A stretch of 51,663 nt of DNA from the NCBI GenBank assembly GCA_028823415.1, contig JAPKBL010000027.1, forward strand, positions 1-51,663, written 5' to 3'. This document shows, one piece after another, positions 26,024 through 34,520 of this stretch; positions within the stretch are counted from its first letter, which is position 1, and the number at the start of each line of letters is the position of its first letter. The notes under the pieces were generated by a model, which ran no database searches, was not told the DNA's origin, and was given only the letters and a program-made list of their open reading frames with translations. A program made the translations under genes and the position numbers. The DNA comes from Mariniblastus sp. Its GTDB lineage: Bacteria; Planctomycetota; Planctomycetia; Pirellulales; Pirellulaceae.

Positions 26024-27391
26024 CTAGGGAAGCGCGACGGAAAACAATTGGGTAAATACAATTTCCAAGGTTAAGCTAAAGCCAAGTCCGATGATTCCGA
26101 GGATTAGCCAATGCTTTCGTTTAAATTTTGAAATGGACAACCCCATCAAAAAAATCGTCAACGGTGTCGCGATTCCAAACGGAATCTTGAATTGCAACGC
26201 AGCAACATAGGCGATCAAAATTAATAGGCAGGACACTCCGAGGAAAGTCGCTCCCTTGTTGTTCAAACTACTTGAGGGTGAGGATGTCTCTGCGAGGTTG
26301 GGAGTAACAATGTTAGAAACAATGACGGATATCAGCAGAATTGCCACGATGCCAATAATCCAGATGGGAAAATTGGGTAGCTCAGTTTTTGCATCGGCAG
26401 AGATCTTCTGAAATGCCTCAACACGGATAGCCAAGTGTTTTTGTAATTCTTCTCCGCTGCGAAAGGTTGGATCGATCGAAAGCTTTTGCAGTTCTTGGGT
26501 AACTTCGGGTGACTTGAGGGTATCACGAAAGGTTCGTGCGAGAAGGTCAGCGATGTCGTCGGGGGTGTCTTTGGGGGCCCAGATGTAATACGCATTTTCT
26601 GCGCGGGTTTTCAGGTTTTGCTCAGTTGACGTGGCAACATTCGGGATCGTCGGATGACGTTTGTCTCCAAAATTACCGATCGCGAGAATATTATCGTTCT
26701 CGGGTGTGTCGTCGGAATTTCGAAAGGAGACGTACTCAGCGAGTGAGAAAATTCCTGCCTCGAGTTTCCCGCCGAGGAGATAGGTGTAGCGTTTAGCTCC
26801 ACCGGCGGAAATGAAATTAAAGTCCGCTCCGGGGAATTCAGCGAGAAGCTGTTTGCAGATGAAGTAGGCGGGGGATCCCTGATTTGCGCCAATCCGAATT
26901 GTATTTGGTTTTTTTTGAGCTGCTTGGAGAAGGTCGTTCAGATTGCGATATTCTGAGTCGGCACGGACGACCATCAAGAGGACGATGCTTCCCGTTTGAG
27001 CGATCGGGCGAAATGCCTCCGGGCCATAGTCGACAACTCCTGCCAGTTGCGTTGCAATGATCCCCTCGTGGTGGCAGAGGAGTTGGTGTCCGTCGGGTGG
27101 AGCGTCTTTGACCTGCCGACTGCCAATCGTAGCCGATCCACCGTCCTTGTTGGTGACGACAAACTCCTCTCCCAGAGCGTCTTCATGATTGAGTGATTTT
27201 TGCAGGATACGAGCGAACGTGTCGGTTCCTCCGCCGGCGAGATAAGGAACAACGATTTGAATCGGCTTTTGAGGGAATTGGCTGGGTAGATCGGGAGAGA
27301 TCATGGAGCTCAGACGCCAGACCGTAATCATGAGCAGCGAGAGAAATACGATCGCTTGGATTCTCGATTGTTTCGATGGGACTTTCATCAC
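26024..27391 (-). CDS. tripartite tricarboxylate transporter: TctC-like binding protein fused to TctB-like membrane domain
   Basis: A 455-aa protein, longer than a TctC/Bug protein (~320 aa). The N-terminus is a signal-anchor (about 9-27), then the Bug-type solute-binding domain: PIQIVVPYLAGGGTDTFAR, TTPDGHQLL-like DAPPDGHQLL and the HHEG loop, up to about residue 335. It continues without a stop into four predicted helices (about 340-362, 383-403, 410-424 and 429-455), the size and layout of TctB. No separate tctB is present. It overlaps tctA by 4 bp (ATGA), which is translational coupling. The substrate may be a carboxylate and cannot be named. Confidence 0.85.
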   Translation of the reverse strand: MMKVPSKQSRIQAIVFLSLLMITVWRLSSMISPDLPSQFPQKPIQIVVPYLAGGGTDTFARILQKSLNHEDALGEEFVVTNKDGGSATIGSRQVKDAPPDGHQLLCHHEGIIATQLAGVVDYGPEAFRPIAQTGSIVLLMVVRADSEYRNLNDLLQAAQKKPNTIRIGANQGSPAYFICKQLLAEFPGADFNFISAGGAKRYTYLLGGKLEAGIFSLAEYVSFRNSDDTPENDNILAIGNFGDKRHPTIPNVATSTEQNLKTRAENAYYIWAPKDTPDDIADLLARTFRDTLKSPEVTQELQKLSIDPTFRSGEELQKHLAIRVEAFQKISADAKTELPNFPIWIIGIVAILLISVIVSNIVTPNLAETSSPSSSLNNKGATFLGVSCLLILIAYVAALQFKIPFGIATPLTIFLMGLSISKFKRKHWLILGIIGLGFSLTLEIVFTQLFSVALP

Positions 27392-28863
27392 TGGCTCCTC
27401 TTTGCGCGTTGGCGCCCGCGATAGATAGGAACCGCCAAGAGCAGGATTGCAATGATCAAGAATGCCAGCGATTTAGGTTCCGTAAAAATCGGTGTCCAGT
27501 CACCACCCGAACCCATCAAACCGGCTGACAGGTTCTCTTCTGCGATTGGTCCCAAAACGAAACCAATAACAAAGGGAGCCAGCGGTATTTTTTTGGTTTC
27601 CAGGAAAAGTCCTAGTATCCCGAATCCAATCATCACCCAAACATCGAACATGCGGTTCGACATGGCAAACGAGCCAACAACACAGAAAGTTAAAATAATC
27701 GGAAGTAAAAAAGCGCGAGGGATTTTGGTTAGCCAGGCGAGTGTGCGAATGGAGCAACACATGATTACTGCCATTGCCATGTTCGCAAAAAGACAGGTGA
27801 AAATAATTGTATAGACCAATTCGGGACTCTGCTCGAACAGGCGGGGGCCAGGTTGGAATCCGTGAATTACCAATGCTCCTAAGAGAACTGCCTCGACGAC
27901 AGAGCCGGGGATGCCCATCGCGACCAGCGGAATCAGTGCGCCCCCGATCGTCGCATTGTTCGCGGCTTCGGCCGCCACAATTCCATCTTCACAACCAGTT
28001 CCAAATTTTTCGGGATTGCGGGATGTAGATCTGGCAACCGAGTAGGCCGTGACCGAACCAATATTTGCTCCGATGCCAGGTAAAATCCCGATCCAGGTCC
28101 CGATCAATGAAGAGCGAACTAAATTGAGCCCATGCTTTTTTAGGTCGGAAATTTTTAATGCGAGACCCTGAGTTGAGATTGGCTTTGCGGTTTGCGGTTT
28201 CGCTGAATCGATGATGTCTCGCAATATTTGATTGACTGCAAACATCCCAATTAACACGGGTAGCAATTGAAAACCATCGTTTAGTTCTGTGATGCCGAAT
28301 GTTAGCCGCGTTTCACCCGTCGCGACAGCGATTCCTGGCATCGCGAGCAAAATCCCAAGAAATCCAGAGAGAAGCGAACGCAAGATTGACTTTCCGCCGA
28401 TCGTGGCAATCAGAACGAGCGCCATCATAACGAGCGAAAAATAATCGAAGGGGCCAAATTCTTTTGAGTATCGCGCAATCGGTTGAGCGAGGGTTAGCAA
28501 GAAACACCAGGAAATTAGACCGCCGGTTACGGATGCCATAATTCCAAGTCCCAGTGCGCGTTCCGGCTGGCCATTTTGAGCCATGGGGTACCCGTCAAAG
28601 GTCGTGACGATCGACGCGGGAGTTCCGGGCATGCGCAACAGCGTGGCCGAGATCATCCCCCCGCTGATTGCACCCACATAAATGCTGATCAAAAGTGTCA
28701 TTGCATATTGCGGGTCGGCACCAAAAGTTAACGGAAGGGTTAATGCAATCAGCATCGTGCCGGTCAGCCCCGGAATTGCGCCTACGAAAACCCCCAGTGT
28801 CGTTCCAAAAATAATTAGAAAGAGCCCTGTGGGAGTGATAAGTTGGAGGAGTGCTTCCTGCAT
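27388..28863 (-). CDS. tctA: tripartite tricarboxylate transporter large membrane subunit TctA
   Basis: The main membrane channel of a TTT secondary carrier, 491 aa with about 11-12 helices, the usual length. Family signs are the N-terminal GAIPGLTGTMLIALTLP with the next loop MTLLISIYVGAISGG, and the second half repeat GILPGIGANIGSV. It starts with ATG at 28863 and ends in a 4-bp overlap with the TctC-B fusion. Gene order is tctA first, then the fused C-B gene, unlike the common tctCBA. The PhoD gene lies 97 bp upstream on the same strand, so the set may run from 30814 to 24518. Confidence 0.95.
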   Translation of the reverse strand: MQEALLQLITPTGLFLIIFGTTLGVFVGAIPGLTGTMLIALTLPLTFGADPQYAMTLLISIYVGAISGGMISATLLRMPGTPASIVTTFDGYPMAQNGQPERALGLGIMASVTGGLISWCFLLTLAQPIARYSKEFGPFDYFSLVMMALVLIATIGGKSILRSLLSGFLGILLAMPGIAVATGETRLTFGITELNDGFQLLPVLIGMFAVNQILRDIIDSAKPQTAKPISTQGLALKISDLKKHGLNLVRSSLIGTWIGILPGIGANIGSVTAYSVARSTSRNPEKFGTGCEDGIVAAEAANNATIGGALIPLVAMGIPGSVVEAVLLGALVIHGFQPGPRLFEQSPELVYTIIFTCLFANMAMAVIMCCSIRTLAWLTKIPRAFLLPIILTFCVVGSFAMSNRMFDVWVMIGFGILGLFLETKKIPLAPFVIGFVLGPIAEENLSAGLMGSGGDWTPIFTEPKSLAFLIIAILLLAVPIYRGRQRAKRSQ

Positions 28864-28960
28864 AAGATTCGTCGTCGCGAATGCCGGTTGGGGGAATGGT
28901 AAACGGCCGGGTGTCGGTGATGGGTTGGAGGATTGAAAACCGAGCGTGATAAGATGAGCG

Positions 28961-30814
28961 TCAGTGATCGACTGTAACGGTTTCGGAATAAGCTAACTCT
29001 CCGGTACGTCCATCGAAGTACTGGAAAATAATTTGAGGATGAGGGTAGGCAACGAGTCTTTTGCCGCCCAATTGTTTGGGCATGTTGAAAACATTGTTGA
29101 CCTGGACCACGCAGAAATGTGGATAGAGCCTTTCTAGTCGAGGGAGATCAGGCAGGATGTAGCTGCTCCATCGAATGTCACACTCGCGTGGGCCAAATTT
29201 GAATTTCCCAGTTGCCGGGCGATCCATTTCATCATTTTTGGGAACATGGTTTACGCTGTTGTGAGGGCCGCAACAGAATTCCCATACATTCTCCGTGACT
29301 TTGATTGCAAAACTGTTGTGAAGGTCCCCCGTCATGACAAAGACTTTTTTTCCAATTTTATCCCATTCGTTGATCAACATTTCCCGTTCGTCAAAAAAAG
29401 CTGTCCACGCCTCTTCCTTGTTACCTGCGACTTCGAATCCACCGGCACCACTATGAGGAATCATGAATGGAACGGATGAAATGACAAAAAAGAAATCGGC
29501 ATCACTTTCTCGCATCGATTGAAGGAGCCAGTCCCGCTGGTATTTGCCGAGCATCGAGATTCCTTTTTTATCCCGTTGATTCACGTCGTGCATGTCTCGC
29601 GAACCACGGGTGTCGACTAGGAAATATTCACAATTGGCCACTCGAAATTTGCTGTAGGATTGTCTGCCAATTGAGTAGCTTGTGGTGTCAGAGATTTTTG
29701 CGTTGGCGGTGAGTTCAAGCGTATTGGCGTCGATTACTTTTGCGATTTCATAGACATACGAATTCTTGTGGCCGGAGTCATTGTCATACTGAATGTCATT
29801 GACGCCTGCTTGGGGAGTGCCCCAGTGAACATGAAGGTTGAGCATTTGCTCGAGGGGCAGTTTGGTGAAATCCGCATTGGGGTCAACCAAGAGATTGGCT
29901 CCCGCTTTCATGGTGCCTTTGCCAAAATGAACACGCTGTGGTTTGGCGATAGGATTGGCCCACCCAAGATAGTTGTGCCAGGCATAGGTTCCAATGTCTC
30001 GAAAGACGGTTCGACGATGGCGTTTTCCGGTCTCCCCCGCGCCCCAAATGTCGTTAACTAATTCGTGATCGTCGAAAGTGAAATAAGAGGGGACATTCCG
30101 GTGCCAACGTGCTAATTCGACTCCCCTTGAGAGATAGAGTTTGTAATTTTCCCAAACGCCAACGACGGTTGGCATGATCTCTACGACGCTTGGTAAATGA
30201 TCGACGCCTTGCGTCAGTCGCCAAGCTTCTGCAGGAAACTCTCGCTGCTCTTCGTAAAGCCAGTCTCCATTCATGATATGGAAATTGACTTTGTCAGCCC
30301 AGTCGCGATTTAGGTTTTCGTAGGTAGGCGACCGATGACCGATACCGTGCAGCGGATTTTGATTGGCGCAGGAGCCTATTTCAAATCGAAAATTAAACAG
30401 TCCTTTTGGATTGTATTTCTCGTTTCGAGATTGTTCTTTGCTCGGCAGCGTGCGAAAGGAGCCAGGGAGGCCATGGGGGCGTTCATTAACCCAGACGTGG
30501 TAATGGTATTTCGTATCCGGGAGGAGTCCGGTGATTTCAAGAGTCCCGGTGTTATCGTCTTCGATACGCGTCAGCGCAATTTTCTGGTTTTCAACAAGTG
30601 ATTCCGGCGTTGTTCCGAGACGGACTTTAAATGCACCTGGTTTGGATGTGCGACACCAGACTTTTACCGAACTGTCAGTAACGTGGCCTAACATGGGGCC
30701 GTGGGTCAGTCGAATGGGGTCGCCTTGGGACGAACCAAGTGCGGCAAAGGGAGACAGCAAACTCCCGATAAGAAAGAGGACTGATGATAGATAACAAGAG
30801 GTTTCGTTGTACAA
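28961..30814 (-). CDS. PhoD-like alkaline phosphatase
   Basis: A secreted Ca/Fe-type phosphodiesterase/phosphatase of the PhoD family, 617 aa. The TTG start at 30814 is supported by GAGGAAG about 8 bp upstream and by the signal peptide that follows (SVLFLIGSLLSPFAALGSS). An Ig-like N-terminal domain with THGPMLGHVTDSSVKVWCRT leads to the phosphoesterase core: FRFEIGSC, FHIMNGDWLYE, FTFDDHELVND and VFMTGDLHNS, which hold the metal ligands. It should release phosphate from organic phosphates outside the inner membrane. A divergent gene starts 225 bp away, and tctA follows after 97 bp. Confidence 0.9.
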   Translation of the reverse strand: MYNETSCYLSSVLFLIGSLLSPFAALGSSQGDPIRLTHGPMLGHVTDSSVKVWCRTSKPGAFKVRLGTTPESLVENQKIALTRIEDDNTGTLEITGLLPDTKYHYHVWVNERPHGLPGSFRTLPSKEQSRNEKYNPKGLFNFRFEIGSCANQNPLHGIGHRSPTYENLNRDWADKVNFHIMNGDWLYEEQREFPAEAWRLTQGVDHLPSVVEIMPTVVGVWENYKLYLSRGVELARWHRNVPSYFTFDDHELVNDIWGAGETGKRHRRTVFRDIGTYAWHNYLGWANPIAKPQRVHFGKGTMKAGANLLVDPNADFTKLPLEQMLNLHVHWGTPQAGVNDIQYDNDSGHKNSYVYEIAKVIDANTLELTANAKISDTTSYSIGRQSYSKFRVANCEYFLVDTRGSRDMHDVNQRDKKGISMLGKYQRDWLLQSMRESDADFFFVISSVPFMIPHSGAGGFEVAGNKEEAWTAFFDEREMLINEWDKIGKKVFVMTGDLHNSFAIKVTENVWEFCCGPHNSVNHVPKNDEMDRPATGKFKFGPRECDIRWSSYILPDLPRLERLYPHFCVVQVNNVFNMPKQLGGKRLVAYPHPQIIFQYFDGRTGELAYSETVTVDH

Positions 30815-31038
30815 GTGACTTCCTCACTGAAAGAAGAGATCGCAATGGATTTCGTAAAGTTAATGTAAACTCCAGTTTCTTCCGAGGAAAGTCTACCGGA
30901 GCCCACGGGGAATAAGTCAGGATTTTCAATATTTTTGATATCGAGCAAGGGAAGGTTTGCAATGCTCCTGCTCCTGCCGGTAAACTAGAGTACCTGCAAA
31001 GGTAATTCATTTCATTCGCACCTCAACGGAAAATAAAT

Positions 31039-32616
31039 ATGCTTCGGCCTTTTATATTATTTGCGTTCGCTTTATTGATCCTTCAGTTTGGTCCTTTGTC
31101 AGATGTTTCCGCCCAGGATGATGGGTTTAAACCGATTTTCGATGGTAAATCGTTGGCGGGCTGGGCTGGGAATGAGAAATTCTGGCGTGTCGAGGACGGC
31201 GCAATTGTTGGAGAGTCAACGGAAGACAATAAGGTCGATGTGAATCGTTTTCTCGTTTGGGATCAGGGGGAAGTTGACGACTTTGTATTGCGGCTGAAAT
31301 TTAAGGTGTCTGGAACCGATCGAGCCAACAGTGGTGTTCAGTTTCGGAGTGCGTTATTGGATGGCGAGAAAGACCGGCTTTCGGGTTACCAAGCGGATAT
31401 TGACCGGTCTGGAAAGTTCATTGGAATCCTTTACTCGGAGAGAACCGGGCGTGGCATTCTCTGTCAGCGCGGAGAGAAGGTGACTTTGCGGGGCAAAAAA
31501 GACAAAGATGTAGAGAAGGTTTCGGATCCTGCTGAGTTACTGAAGGCGATTGATATGGACGGTTGGAATGAAATGGAAATCTCGGCTCGCGGAAACCATT
31601 TCGTAACGCGAATCAACGGAAAGGTGACATCTGATGTCACTGACGAAGACAAACAGCAATATAAAAAATCAGGTCTCCTTGGGTTTCAGATTCATGTCGG
31701 CCCACCAATGAAGATTGAATTCAAAGATATTCATTTGAAGCGACTGCCGCTGCAAAACCAGACAAAGAAAATTGTCTTTGTCGCGGGCAAGCCAAGCCAT
31801 GGCTACGGATCTCACGAGCACAATGCCGGCTGTATGTTGTTAGCGAAATCACTTCAACAGGCTGCTGCGGAAACGGGGCTCCCCGTGATGACAACGGTTT
31901 ACAAGAATGGCTGGCCGGCCGACCCGACAGCCCTTGATAATGCGGATACTGTAGTCGTGTATTGTGATGGCGGAGGTCGGCACTATTTGCATAAAAATGG
32001 AGAAGCGTTCGAAGACATTATGCGACGCGGGGTCGGGTTGGCCTGTATTCACTACGGTGTTGAGGTTCCCAAAGGAATGTCAGGTCAGCGGTTTCTAAAT
32101 TGGATCGGTGGATATTTTGAAACTGATTGGTCGGTTAATCCACATTGGTTAGCCAAATTCGAGGCGTTCCCTGAGCATCCAACAACCAACGGAGTCAAAC
32201 CTTTTGAGATTCAGGATGAGTGGTATTATCACATGCGTTTCTCACCGGAGATGACGCGAGTTACGCCACTGCTGACAGCGCTGCCACCGAATGAAACCCT
32301 GTCTCGCAAGGATGGCGCTCATAGTGGGAATCCTGCAGTCCGAGAAGCTGTTCTCAAAAAGAAACAGCCGCAGCATGTTGCCTGGGCATTTGAGCGAGGT
32401 GATGGGCGTGGACGTGGGTTTGGTTTTACCGGTGGGCACTTCCATGACAATTGGAAAAATGACAACTTTCGAAAGTTAGTTTTGAACTCGATCGTATGGA
32501 CAGCTCATGGTGAGGTTCCTGACAATGGCATCGAGTCTTCGACTCCCTCGGAGACTGACTTGGAGGCGAACCAAGATTATCCCGAGAGAAAGCCTAAGGC
32601 CAAATCGAAAGGTTGA
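31039..32616 (+). CDS. DUF1080 (3-keto-disaccharide hydrolase fold) + ThuA-like protein
   Basis: A secreted 525-aa two-domain protein. The signal peptide (about 1-26) ends near SDVSAQ. Residues about 30-235 are DUF1080, with the opening FKPIFDGKSLAGWAG and VEDGAIVGES. Residues about 245-500 are a ThuA-like class I glutamine-amidotransferase fold: IVFVAGKPSHGYGSHEHNAG, VVYCDGGGRHYL and GVGLACIHYGVE. The DUF1080 domain has been linked to 3-keto-glycoside hydrolysis, and ThuA to disaccharide oxidation, so a role in sugar breakdown outside the cytoplasm is likely. Both domains are frequent in planctomycetes. It is divergent from phoD, and its transcript ends in the terminator at 32646-32688. Confidence 0.92.
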   Translation: MLRPFILFAFALLILQFGPLSDVSAQDDGFKPIFDGKSLAGWAGNEKFWRVEDGAIVGESTEDNKVDVNRFLVWDQGEVDDFVLRLKFKVSGTDRANSGVQFRSALLDGEKDRLSGYQADIDRSGKFIGILYSERTGRGILCQRGEKVTLRGKKDKDVEKVSDPAELLKAIDMDGWNEMEISARGNHFVTRINGKVTSDVTDEDKQQYKKSGLLGFQIHVGPPMKIEFKDIHLKRLPLQNQTKKIVFVAGKPSHGYGSHEHNAGCMLLAKSLQQAAAETGLPVMTTVYKNGWPADPTALDNADTVVVYCDGGGRHYLHKNGEAFEDIMRRGVGLACIHYGVEVPKGMSGQRFLNWIGGYFETDWSVNPHWLAKFEAFPEHPTTNGVKPFEIQDEWYYHMRFSPEMTRVTPLLTALPPNETLSRKDGAHSGNPAVREAVLKKKQPQHVAWAFERGDGRGRGFGFTGGHFHDNWKNDNFRKLVLNSIVWTAHGEVPDNGIESSTPSETDLEANQDYPERKPKAKSKG

Positions 32617-32645
32617 TCTAAAAACTGGCGGCCGATAACAACATA

Positions 32646-32688
32646 AAAGCCCCGCGGTTAATCTGTTTTAACCACGAGGCTATTTTTA
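32646..32688. terminator. bidirectional intrinsic terminator
   Basis: A 14-position stem (32648-32661 with 32668-32681) and a 6-nt loop between the DUF1080-ThuA gene (+) and rsfS (-). On the plus strand two pairs are C-A mismatches and ATTTTTAT follows. On the minus strand those positions become G-U pairs and TTTTATG follows. It serves both convergent genes. Confidence 0.88.
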
Positions 32689-32735
32689 TGATTGAGACGC
32701 GTTTTGTAATCGGTCGACGAAAGAATGATGGAGAA

Positions 32736-33176
32736 CTAGCGTACCTTTTTTAGCAAATCCGAGATGTCGACTTTTTCGGCATCTCCCCAAAGTGCCTCGA
32801 GGCTGTAGAACGTACGCGTGTCTTCGTCGAATAAGTGCACCACGACAGTACCATAATCAAGAACGATCCACTTGCTGTCATCGTAACCGTCGATGTTCAT
32901 GCGTTTATCATGCAGCACTTTTTCAAGCGTGTTGTCGATTTCTTCGCTGATGGCATGCAACTGTCTGCGACTGGTACCGGTGGCGATAACAAAGTAATCG
33001 AAAATGGCAGTGTGTTTTGACATGTCGAGCACGACAACGTCAGTTCCCCCATTTTCAGCGGCAGTTTGAGCCGCCGCGCGGGCGAGTTCCAAGCTGCGAT
33101 CAGGATCGACGCGTTGGGCCGCTGCACCGCAGGGGGAATCTTCTTTTTCAGGTTCAGTGGAACTAGATTCGTTCAC
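32736..33176 (-). CDS. rsfS: ribosomal silencing factor RsfS
   Basis: Binds the large ribosomal subunit protein uL14 and blocks subunit joining when nutrients are low. The core (about residues 28-140) has VVVLDMSKHTAIFDYFVIATG, the opening of the family, then GTSRRQLHAISEEI and YGTVVVHLFDEDTRTFYSLEALWGDA. It has a 25-residue polar N-terminal extension. The start is a GTG at 33176. The 146-aa length is normal once the extension is counted. Usual partners such as nadD or proA are not adjacent. Its transcript ends at the shared terminator at 32646-32688. Confidence 0.95.
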   Translation of the reverse strand: MNESSSTEPEKEDSPCGAAAQRVDPDRSLELARAAAQTAAENGGTDVVVLDMSKHTAIFDYFVIATGTSRRQLHAISEEIDNTLEKVLHDKRMNIDGYDDSKWIVLDYGTVVVHLFDEDTRTFYSLEALWGDAEKVDISDLLKKVR

Positions 33177-33481
33177 GAAGTTGTCCAGATAAGTCAGAGA
33201 GCAAGGTTGAAGTTTGAGATTTTAACCAGATGCGGGAAAATATCGACTCGTTATTGTAAGATTCCAAGACGTTTCTACCAACCAGAGGGTTCGCTAGAAT
33301 GTTCAGAAGATGGGCCTTTAGCGGTAGAATGTCGGTAAAAAGATGTTTTTCTGGTTCCGTTGGCCGAGTTAAGTTTCTTTGTTAGCGTAGATTGAAACTG
33401 GGCGAGACCGTTTATTGAGCCCGTCAGTCGAATTCGCCAAAGGTTTTCACTTAGCTACGCATTATCGAGAATGAGGGTCGG
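33177..33481. other. 305-bp divergent intergenic region
   Basis: Between rsfS (-) and the PLP-enzyme gene (+). Promoters for both are expected. I see no strong hairpin, repeat or tRNA. A GAGGGTCGG stretch lies just before the ATG at 33482 and may serve as the ribosome-binding site. Confidence 0.5.
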
Positions 33482-34498
33482 ATGAATCAAGATACTGTTT
33501 CAGATGGAATTGCAAACACGAATTCAACGCCCGTCAGGTTTGCCGACGTGCTGGGAGCTGCTGACCGGATTCGTTCCTTCGTGCACCGTACTCCGGTTCT
33601 GACCTGCGCTGCGATTAGCGAGAGGATTGGATGTAATGTGTTTTTTAAGTGTGAGAATTTTCAAAAGTCTGGCGCATTCAAATTTCGTGGTGCTGTTAAC
33701 TCAGTGGCACAGCTCAGCGAAGCAGATTTGGCCAGCGGCGTAGTGACTCATAGTTCAGGTAATCACGCTGGCGCCTTGGCGTTAGCCGCTCGAATTTTTG
33801 GAGCGAAAGCGCATATCGTGATGCCGTCTAACTCATCGGAGATAAAAAAATCGGCGGTGCGTGAATATGGGGGGCTAATCACGGAGTGCGAGCCGACGCT
33901 TGCCTCGCGAATGTCGGAAGCTGCTCGAATACAAAGCGAGACGGGCGCGGTTCTGATTCCCCCGTTTGATCATCCTCATGTAATCGCCGGACAAGGAACG
34001 GCTGCATTGGAATTGATTGAGCAAGTTCCTGAGTTAGATGTGATCGTTTCGCCAATCGGCGGGGGCGGATTGATGTCGGGAACCTGCTTGGCGGCCAGAG
34101 CATTAAGGCCTTCGATGAGAATTGTCGGTGCCGAGCCAGTCGGAGCGGATGATGCATTTCGATCCAAGAAGGCGGGTAAATTCATTCCTCAGTTAGCGCC
34201 CAATACCGTAGCAGATGGATTGCGAACAAGTCTTGGACAGTTAACTTGGCCGTTCATTCGGGACGAAGTAGATGAGATATTACTGGCGGATGATTTGGAG
34301 ACAATTGCGGCAATGAAATTTTTCTGGGAGCGAACCAAGGTAATCATTGAACCAAGTTGTGCAGTGCCGTTAGCTGCGATTTTGCGTCATTATTCCGAGG
34401 AGAATTCAGCCGGCTCCCGCCCCGAGGTTCCCCAGAATATCGGGATAATTATTAGCGGCGGGAATGTCGATTTACAGGCGCTTCCATGGGGGAAATGA
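33482..34498 (+). CDS. fold-type II PLP enzyme: threonine/serine dehydratase or serine racemase
   Basis: A 338-aa pyridoxal-phosphate enzyme of the IlvA/TdcB/serine racemase group. The PLP lysine is Lys67 in SGAFKFRGA. The phosphate loop is GGGGLMSG and the substrate loop is SSGNHAGALA. It has no C-terminal ACT-like regulatory domain, so it is not the biosynthetic IlvA form; it is either a catabolic threonine dehydratase or a serine racemase, and sequence alone cannot decide. It is cytoplasmic. It converges with the DUF4159 gene, both stops being inside one hairpin at 34496-34520. Confidence 0.9.
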   Translation: MNQDTVSDGIANTNSTPVRFADVLGAADRIRSFVHRTPVLTCAAISERIGCNVFFKCENFQKSGAFKFRGAVNSVAQLSEADLASGVVTHSSGNHAGALALAARIFGAKAHIVMPSNSSEIKKSAVREYGGLITECEPTLASRMSEAARIQSETGAVLIPPFDHPHVIAGQGTAALELIEQVPELDVIVSPIGGGGLMSGTCLAARALRPSMRIVGAEPVGADDAFRSKKAGKFIPQLAPNTVADGLRTSLGQLTWPFIRDEVDEILLADDLETIAAMKFFWERTKVIIEPSCAVPLAAILRHYSEENSAGSRPEVPQNIGIIISGGNVDLQALPWGK

Positions 34499-34520
34499 TT
34501 GAGGCTGAAGGCCTCAATCA
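34496..34520. terminator. perfect 10-bp hairpin spanning both stop codons of convergent genes
   Basis: TGATTGAGGC (34496-34505), loop TGAAG, GCCTCAATCA (34511-34520). The first TGA is the stop of the PLP enzyme gene, and the TGA on the minus strand at 34516-34514 is the stop of the DUF4159 gene. There is no long T-run on either side, so it may protect 3' ends or work with Rho. Confidence 0.6.

Noticed and set aside
30884-30893. GAGGAAAGTC resembles the conserved RNase P RNA P4 motif
   Set aside because: The free space between phoD and the DUF1080-ThuA gene is only 224 bp, too short for RNase P RNA, and the partner motifs are absent.
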